Assembly (NCBI GenBank): GCA_964599565.1
Contig: CAZRFE010000029.1
Span: 1-29,200 of the forward strand
Source of the DNA: JAJUFS01 sp964599565
Lineage (GTDB): Bacteria; Pseudomonadota; Gammaproteobacteria; Natronospirales; JAJUFS01
Direction of reading: 5' to 3'
DNA: 29,200 nucleotides
Shown: piece after piece, positions 24,174 through 29,200 of the stretch
How positions within the stretch are numbered: position 1 is the first letter of the stretch
Layout of the letters: each line of letters begins with the position of its first letter
The notes under the pieces: generated by a model
Seen by the model: the letters and a program-made list of their open reading frames with translations, nothing else
Told to the model about the DNA's origin: nothing
Database searches by the model: none
Translations under genes and position numbers: made by a program

Positions 24174-25832
24174 GTGGAGAAGGTCTGGCTCAAGCATTAC
24201 CCGCCCGGCGCACCTGCCGAAATCGATGCATCGCGGTTTTCATCGTTGCGCCACATGCTCGACGCCAGCTTCGCGCAGTACCGCGACCTGCCGGCGTTCT
24301 CGAACATGGGTACGACGCTGAGCTACGCGGACATCGACCAGCAGAGCCGCTACTTCGCCGCTTTCCTGCAGAAGGTCGCCGGCCTCAGGAAAGGCGACCG
24401 CGTCGCGATCATGATGCCGAACGTGCTGCAGTACCCGGTTGCGCTCACCGGCATCCTGCGTGCGGGACTGATCGTCGTGAACGTCAACCCGCTTTACACT
24501 GCGCGCGAGCTCGAGCACCAGTTGAAGGACTCCGGCGCGAAGGCGATCGTCATCCTGGAAAACTTCGCGACGACGCTGCAGAAGATCATCGCGAAGACGG
24601 AAGTGAAGACGGTGATGACGACGCGCATCGGCGACATGCTGCCGTTCCCGAAGTCACTGCTGGTGAATTTCGTCGTCAAGCACGTGAAGAAGATGGTGCC
24701 GGACTGGAACATTCCCGGCGCGATGTCGTTCGGCAAGGCGGTGAGCGAAGGCAAGTGGCAGACGCTGGATGATGTCGAACTGAACCAGGCAGACACCGCC
24801 TTCCTGCAATACACCGGCGGCACGACGGGCGTCTCGAAGGGCGCCGTGCTGACGCACGGCAACATGATCGCGAACTTCCTGCAGCTCAAGCACTGGGCGG
24901 GCGACATGTTCGCGGAAGGCCAGGAGAAGGCGATCTGCGCGCTGCCGCTGTATCACATCTTCTCGCTGACGGTGAACTGCCTGCTGTTCATGAATCTCGG
25001 CGGGCTGAACGTTCTCATCACCAATCCGCGCGACATGAAGGGATTCGTGAAGGAACTCGACAACTGCGATTTCACCGCGATCACGGGCGTGAACACGCTC
25101 TTCAACGGACTGTTGAATACGGAGGGATTCGCGAGCCTCGATTTCAGCAAGCTGAAGTTCACGCTGGGTGGCGGCATGGCCGTGCAGCGCGCCGTCGCCG
25201 AGCGCTGGCGGCAGGTGACGGGCAAGGGCCTCACGCAGGGTTACGGCCTGACGGAAGCGTCACCGGTCACGAACGCGAACATTCTCGGTGCGCCGGAATT
25301 CACCGGCTCCATCGGCCTGCCGATTCCGTCCACGGACGAGAAGATCGTCGATGAGAACGGCAATGAACTGCCGATGGGCGAAGTCGGCGAGCTGTGCGTC
25401 AAGGGTCCGCAGGTGATGAAGGAATACTGGAACCGCCCGGACGAGACGGCGAAGGTGCTGTCGGCGGATGGCTGGCTTCGCACCGGCGACATGGCGCGCA
25501 TGGACGAGAAGGGTTACTTCTATATCGTGGACCGCAAGAAGGACATGATCCTGGTGTCCGGGTTCAATGTGTATCCCAACGAGATCGAGGACATTGTCGC
25601 GATGCATCCCGGCGTGCTGGAAGTCGCGGCGATCGGCATTCCGGACGAGCATTCCGGCGAGGCGGTGAAGATCGTCGTGGTGAAGAAGAATCCGGATGTC
25701 ACCGAGCGCGATCTCATCGAGTTCTGCAGGAAGGAGCTCACCGGCTACAAGGTTCCGAAGGTCGTCGAATTCCGCACCGAGCTGCCGAAGACGAATGTCG
25801 GCAAGATACTGCGGCGCGCGTTGCGCGACTGA
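24174..25832 (+). CDS. fadD: long-chain fatty acid--CoA ligase FadD
   Basis: 552-residue adenylate-forming enzyme that activates long-chain fatty acids to acyl-CoA at the inner membrane. The phosphate loop YTGGTTGVSKGA is at about residues 213-224, GYGLTEASPV at about 356-365, and the FACS/hinge segment DRKKDMILVSGFNVYPNEIED at about 453-473. The product resembles E. coli FadD from end to end. The GTG at 24174 is preferred because it yields MEKVWLKHYP, aligned with E. coli MKKVWLNRYP; the GTG one codon earlier (24171) is also possible, and both lie after GAGGAGAGG. An ATG at 24030 would add 48 unrelated residues. The gene ends just before a bidirectional terminator shared with hemE. Confidence 0.95.
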   Translation: MEKVWLKHYPPGAPAEIDASRFSSLRHMLDASFAQYRDLPAFSNMGTTLSYADIDQQSRYFAAFLQKVAGLRKGDRVAIMMPNVLQYPVALTGILRAGLIVVNVNPLYTARELEHQLKDSGAKAIVILENFATTLQKIIAKTEVKTVMTTRIGDMLPFPKSLLVNFVVKHVKKMVPDWNIPGAMSFGKAVSEGKWQTLDDVELNQADTAFLQYTGGTTGVSKGAVLTHGNMIANFLQLKHWAGDMFAEGQEKAICALPLYHIFSLTVNCLLFMNLGGLNVLITNPRDMKGFVKELDNCDFTAITGVNTLFNGLLNTEGFASLDFSKLKFTLGGGMAVQRAVAERWRQVTGKGLTQGYGLTEASPVTNANILGAPEFTGSIGLPIPSTDEKIVDENGNELPMGEVGELCVKGPQVMKEYWNRPDETAKVLSADGWLRTGDMARMDEKGYFYIVDRKKDMILVSGFNVYPNEIEDIVAMHPGVLEVAAIGIPDEHSGEAVKIVVVKKNPDVTERDLIEFCRKELTGYKVPKVVEFRTELPKTNVGKILRRALRD

Positions 25833-25842
25833 GCAGCACGCG

Positions 25843-25872
25843 AAAAAAACGCCGGCATTCGCCGGCGTTTTT
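25843..25872. terminator. bidirectional intrinsic terminator between fadD and hemE
   Basis: AAACGCCGGC (25847-25856) and GCCGGCGTTT (25861-25870) form a perfect 10-bp stem with an ATTC loop. It is followed by more T on the plus strand and preceded by A at 25843-25849, so a U tract is produced in both directions. It ends fadD and, read from the other side, hemE, whose TGA overlaps its last base. Confidence 0.93.
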
Positions 25873-26936
25873 CATTGGTGATACTGCGGGCTTGATTCGT
25901 GCACAGCGGCGATCATCGCGCCGGCATGTTCAGGATCGACATCCGGCGTGATGCCGTGACCGAGATTGAAGACGTGACCCGTGCCGTTGCCGAAGGCTGA
26001 CAGTATCCGTGCGACTTCATCGCGGATGCGCTGCGGCGATGCGCGCAGCACACCCGGATCCATGTTTCCCTGCAGTGCGACCCTTTCGCCGACGCGGCGT
26101 CGCGCGTCGCCGATGTCGATGGTCCAGTCGAGGCCGAGCGCATCCGCACCCGCTTCCGCCATGGCTTCAAGCCACAGCCCGCCGTTCTTCGTGAACAGGA
26201 TGACCGGCACGCGCCGTCCCTCGGATTCCTCAGGCAACTGCGCGATCACGCGCTGCATGTACCGGAGCGAGAATTCGCGGTACGCGGCATCGCTCAACGC
26301 GCCGCCCCAGGTGTCGAAGATCTGCACGGCCTGCGCGCCGGCGGCTACCTGCGCTGCGAGATAAAGCGCGACGCTGTCGGCGAGTTTCGCGAGCAATGCG
26401 TGCAGGACATCCGGGTTGCTGTACAGCATGTCCTTGGCGCGCGCGAAGTCGCGGCTCGATCCGCCTTCGATCATGTACGTTGCCAGCGTCCACGGGCTCC
26501 CCGAGAAACCGATCAGCGGTACACGGCCGTCAAGTTCGCGCCGAATGAGGCGCACCGCATCCAGCACGTAACGCAGTGACGATTCGGGATCGGGAATGCC
26601 GAGCGTGTTCACGCTGCGCGCATCGCGCACCGGGCGCTCGAACTTCGGTCCTTCGCCGGTTTCAAAATAAAGACCGAGGCCCATCGCGTCGGGAATCGTG
26701 AGGATGTCGGAGAACAGGATCGCCGCGTCGAGCGGATAGCGCGCGAGCGGTTGCAGCGTGACTTCGCAGGCGAGTTCCGGATTCTTCATCAGCGCGACGA
26801 ATGAACCGGCCTTTGCGCGCGTTGCGCGGTATTCCGGCAGGTAGCGGCCCGCCTGGCGCATCATCCATACCGGCGTGCGCTCGACCGGCTGGCGCAGCAG
26901 TGCGCGCAACAGCAGATCGTTGGTGAGCGCCTTCAT
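25872..26936 (-). CDS. hemE: uroporphyrinogen decarboxylase
   Basis: 354-residue cytosolic enzyme that removes four acetate carboxyls from uroporphyrinogen III to give coproporphyrinogen III in heme synthesis. The substrate-binding motif PVWMMRQAGRYLPEYR (residues 22-37, with Arg27 and Arg31) and the catalytic aspartate region FSDILTIPDAMG (Asp77) are intact. The length is normal for the family. The start overlaps the pyrF stop by ATGA, so the two decarboxylases are translationally coupled. The stop abuts a strong terminator. Confidence 0.97.
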   Translation of the reverse strand: MKALTNDLLLRALLRQPVERTPVWMMRQAGRYLPEYRATRAKAGSFVALMKNPELACEVTLQPLARYPLDAAILFSDILTIPDAMGLGLYFETGEGPKFERPVRDARSVNTLGIPDPESSLRYVLDAVRLIRRELDGRVPLIGFSGSPWTLATYMIEGGSSRDFARAKDMLYSNPDVLHALLAKLADSVALYLAAQVAAGAQAVQIFDTWGGALSDAAYREFSLRYMQRVIAQLPEESEGRRVPVILFTKNGGLWLEAMAEAGADALGLDWTIDIGDARRRVGERVALQGNMDPGVLRASPQRIRDEVARILSAFGNGTGHVFNLGHGITPDVDPEHAGAMIAAVHESSPQYHQ

Positions 26937-27664
26937 CGCGCGAACACCTGCGCGATCTCCGCCTGGATGGCATTCGCCGCGGCGCGCGGATCGGCGGCGT
27001 CGCGAATCGGGCGACCGACGACGATGTAATCGGCACCATTGCGAAACGCCTGCGCCGGCGATACGACGCGCTTCTGGTCATCCGCCGGGCGATTGTCGAC
27101 GGGGCGAATGCCCGGTGTGACGATCATCAGCCGCGGTCCAAGTTCGCTGCGCAACGCTGCCGCTTCCATGCCGGATGAAACGATGCCGTCGCAACCGGCC
27201 TTGAGCGCGCGCCGCGCGCGTGACAGGACAAGTTTTTCAACATCGACCGCGAAGCCGAGATCGTCGAGGTCGCCGCGATCGAGGCTCGTCAGCACAGTGA
27301 CGGCGAGCACCTTGAGATCTCCCTTGTTCGCGCCCGCCGCTTCCATGATCGCCTGGTTGCCGTGCACGGTCGCGAACGTTGCGCCGCGCGTAGAAAGCTG
27401 GCGGATCGCGGCGCCGACCGTCGCCGGTACGTCGAAGAACTTCAGGTCCACGAATACCTTCTTGCCGGCCGCAACAAGTTCGTCCAGCAGCGCGAAGTAT
27501 CCGTCGGTCATGAACAGTTCCATGCCGATCTTGTAGAAATTCACGCTGTCGCCGAGCGTGCGCACCAGTGCTCGCGCTTCATCGGCGTCCGGAACGTCGA
27601 GCGCAACGATCAGGCGTTCGTCAACGGGAATGAGCTTGTCGGAAAGCAGGCTGCGATCGTTCAT
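26933..27664 (-). CDS. pyrF: orotidine 5'-phosphate decarboxylase
   Basis: 243-residue TIM-barrel enzyme that makes UMP from orotidine monophosphate, the last step of de novo pyrimidine synthesis. The catalytic charge network DLKFFDVP (Asp73, Lys75, Asp78) is present, as are the phosphate-binding TPGIRP and VVGRPI motifs near the C-terminus. N-terminal ALDVPD is the first barrel strand. The gene starts 46 nt after the aroB stop, a gap that contains a possible promoter, and overlaps hemE by 4 nt. Confidence 0.97.
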   Translation of the reverse strand: MNDRSLLSDKLIPVDERLIVALDVPDADEARALVRTLGDSVNFYKIGMELFMTDGYFALLDELVAAGKKVFVDLKFFDVPATVGAAIRQLSTRGATFATVHGNQAIMEAAGANKGDLKVLAVTVLTSLDRGDLDDLGFAVDVEKLVLSRARRALKAGCDGIVSSGMEAAALRSELGPRLMIVTPGIRPVDNRPADDQKRVVSPAQAFRNGADYIVVGRPIRDAADPRAAANAIQAEIAQVFAR

Positions 27665-27694
27665 CGGTTCGTCACGGCAGTTGCGGGAGGCGCG

Positions 27695-27700
27695 ATTCTA
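27695..27700 (-). promoter_or_regulatory. possible -10 element for pyrF-hemE
   Basis: On the minus strand TAGAAT lies about 30 nt before the pyrF ATG, within the 46-nt aroB-pyrF gap. The best -35 is a weak CTGAAG 19 nt upstream, inside the end of aroB. If used, pyrF-hemE could be transcribed independently of aroKB. Confidence 0.35.
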
Positions 27701-27710
27701 GCACGCCGCG

Positions 27711-28775
27711 TCAGCGCCGCTTCAGCAGACCGCGGATGACATCCGCAGTCTCGTATTCGCGGATCACCGCATGGCCCGGCGCTTCAAGCAGCACCAGCCG
27801 CCAGCGGCCGTGCCGGTGTTTCTTGTCGCGTCGCATGGCGTCGATCAGCGCGTCGTTATCGATGCCAGCGGGCAGGTGAACGGGCAGGCCGAAGGATTCA
27901 AGCAACGCCGCAAGCCTGTTCAGAACGGACGCATCGAGCCCGCATTCGCGTGTCGAAAGTTCCGCGGCAAGCACGAGGCCGATCGCGACGGCTTCGCCAT
28001 GCAGGAACTGTTTGTAGTGCGTGACGCTTTCAATGGCATGCGCGAACGTATGCCCGAGGTTCAGCATCGCGCGCTTGCCTGTTTCGCGTTCATCGTCCAC
28101 GACAACAGCGGATTTGATCTCGCAGCTGCGGCGGATTGCGAACTGCAGCGCGCCAGTATCGCGTTCGATCAACGCGCCTGCATTCTTCGCAAGCCAGTCA
28201 AGGAAACCGGCATCGGCAATCAACGCGGCCTTCACGATTTCCGCCATTCCGGCCGCGTACTCGCGTTGCGGCAGCGTCTCAAGAACGCGCAGGTCGATGA
28301 ATACCGCTGCCGGCTGATGAAACGCGCCGACCAGGTTCTTGCCCGCCGGCAGATCGACGCCGGTTTTCCCGCCGATCGATGCATCCACTTGCGCGAGCAG
28401 CGTGGTCGGTACCTGGATGAAATCGATGCCACGCATCCAGCATGCCGCCGCGAACCCGGCCATGTCGCCGATGACGCCGCCACCCAGCGCGACGATAAGT
28501 GCATCACGACCATAAGCAAATGCGGAGAGCTCGGACCAGATGCGCTCGACGGTCACGAGTGTCTTCGCCGTTTCACCCGCGGGCAGCACGAGCGACGCGG
28601 CATGAGGAAGGATTGTTTTCAGGTGCGTGAGCCAGTGCGCTGCGACATTGCCGTCGGTAACGATCAGGGTTGGCCGTGAATCCGCGACCGCGGCCAGCTG
28701 TTCATACAGCCGGTCATCGGCGCCGATGCGAATGAAATATTCACCGGAACGGTGACGAACAGTGATCGCAGTCAT
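27711..28775 (-). CDS. aroB: 3-dehydroquinate synthase
   Basis: 354-residue enzyme that converts DAHP to 3-dehydroquinate, the second step of the shikimate pathway, with NAD and a divalent metal. The NAD-binding GGGVIGDMAGF (residues 98-108) and the PTTLLAQVDASIGGKTGVD segment (123-141) are typical, and the metal-binding LNLGHTFAHAIE follows near residue 245. The start at complement 28773-28775 (MTAITVRHRSG) overlaps the aroK stop by ATGA; the longer open frame into aroK is not used. The aroK-aroB pair is a common gammaproteobacterial operon. Confidence 0.97.
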   Translation of the reverse strand: MTAITVRHRSGEYFIRIGADDRLYEQLAAVADSRPTLIVTDGNVAAHWLTHLKTILPHAASLVLPAGETAKTLVTVERIWSELSAFAYGRDALIVALGGGVIGDMAGFAAACWMRGIDFIQVPTTLLAQVDASIGGKTGVDLPAGKNLVGAFHQPAAVFIDLRVLETLPQREYAAGMAEIVKAALIADAGFLDWLAKNAGALIERDTGALQFAIRRSCEIKSAVVVDDERETGKRAMLNLGHTFAHAIESVTHYKQFLHGEAVAIGLVLAAELSTRECGLDASVLNRLAALLESFGLPVHLPAGIDNDALIDAMRRDKKHRHGRWRLVLLEAPGHAVIREYETADVIRGLLKRR

Positions 28776-29200
28776 GACGCATCTCCGCTGAAACCGATTC
28801 GCCGGAGCTCTGCGAGGACATCGTTCGCGACGCTCACCACGCGGCGGCCGTTCGTGCTGACGACGAGCGTCGCGCATTCCCGGTACAGCGCCTCACGCAT
28901 TGCATGAATTTCCGCAAGGCGCGCGGCAGGGTCGGGCGTGTCGAGCAACGGCCGGTGATGACTGCGGCGCGTGCGTGCGAGCTGCCATTCGACGCTGGTT
29001 TCCAGGAAAACGACCGTACTACCGTTGCGCATCAGCCTGCGATTGGATTCGCTCAGCACGATGCCGCCACCTGTCGCAATGACGGCGCGCTCGCCGTCCA
29101 GCAGTTCGGCAAACACCGCTTCCTCGCGGCGGCGGAATCCCGCTTCACCTTCCTTCTCGAAGATGAAGTCGATGCCAACGCCCGCGCGTTCCCGGATCAC
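28772..29200 (-). CDS. aroK: shikimate kinase, partial (N-terminus outside window)
   Basis: The last 142 residues of shikimate kinase, which phosphorylates shikimate at O3 with ATP. Visible are the shikimate-binding EGEAGFRRREE, the Walker-B-like ATGGGIVLSE, the lid with RSHHRPLL, and the C-terminal nucleotide-binding region. By alignment with the family about 35-40 N-terminal residues, including the P-loop GxxxxGKS/T, lie beyond the window end; the frame is open to the last base. The GTG at the edge is not the true start. Coupled to aroB by a 4-nt overlap. Confidence 0.95.
   Translation of the reverse strand: MIRERAGVGIDFIFEKEGEAGFRRREEAVFAELLDGERAVIATGGGIVLSESNRRLMRNGSTVVFLETSVEWQLARTRRSHHRPLLDTPDPAARLAEIHAMREALYRECATLVVSTNGRRVVSVANDVLAELRRIGFSGDAS

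Overview
The window is a gene-dense, GC-rich (roughly mid-60s % by eye) bacterial chromosome segment. The FadD, TesA, YbbA/YbbP, QmcA/NfeD, HemE, PyrF and AroK/AroB homologues all resemble gammaproteobacterial versions. The FadD start and body follow my memory of the E. coli protein closely, and the ppc product ends in the usual QNTG. I would place it in Gammaproteobacteria, perhaps near the Xanthomonadales/Nevskiales/Chromatiales, but no rRNA is present to settle this. I see no phage, IS element, CRISPR array, tRNA or rRNA. No stretch over about 300 bases lacks a gene; the longest gap is the roughly 280 nt upstream of fadD.

Layout. Bases 1-3238 (+): ppc (PEP carboxylase) and a small MgtC/SapB-type membrane protein. 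Bases 3239-5497 (+): an operon in which an ECF42-type sigma factor with a long C-terminal extension is flanked by two YCII/DGPF proteins, preceded by a candidate promoter for that sigma factor. Bases 5500-11279 (-): a Bcr/CflA-type MFS exporter, then a four-gene tripartite efflux operon (adaptor, ATPase, two FtsX/MacB-type permeases) ending in a strong terminator. Bases 11403-13465 (+): nfeD-qmcA membrane-quality-control pair and an exported PrcB-like protein. Bases 13482-14762 (-): an exported M20 amidohydrolase. Bases 14885-17234 (+): an alkylation-repair operon made of an Ada(Zn)-AraC-AlkA fusion, a small antibiotic-biosynthesis-monooxygenase-fold protein and Ogt. Bases 17281-22577 (-): ybbA, ybbP, a Nudix hydrolase, a DUF502 membrane protein and a D-2-hydroxyacid dehydrogenase, ending in a REP-like hairpin. 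Bases 22576-25832: tesA (+), a YigB-like HAD phosphatase (-) and fadD (+). Bases 25872-29200 (-): aroK (cut by the window end), aroB, pyrF and hemE.

How the genes work together. Many same-strand neighbours overlap by ATGA (aroK/aroB, pyrF/hemE, ybbA/ybbP, ybbP/nudix, ATPase/permease, abm/ogt), so translational coupling is the main mode of co-expression. Convergent pairs are packed nearly stop to stop. The themes are central and biosynthetic metabolism (PEP carboxylation, shikimate, pyrimidine, heme, fatty-acid activation), envelope transport and stress responses.

I did not find a convincing wholly new system. The points most worth a second look are the DGPF-ECF42-DGPF operon with its candidate promoter, the alkylation-repair operon with an ABM-fold gene in the middle, and a REP-like inverted repeat whose two ends supply the stop codons of both convergent genes.
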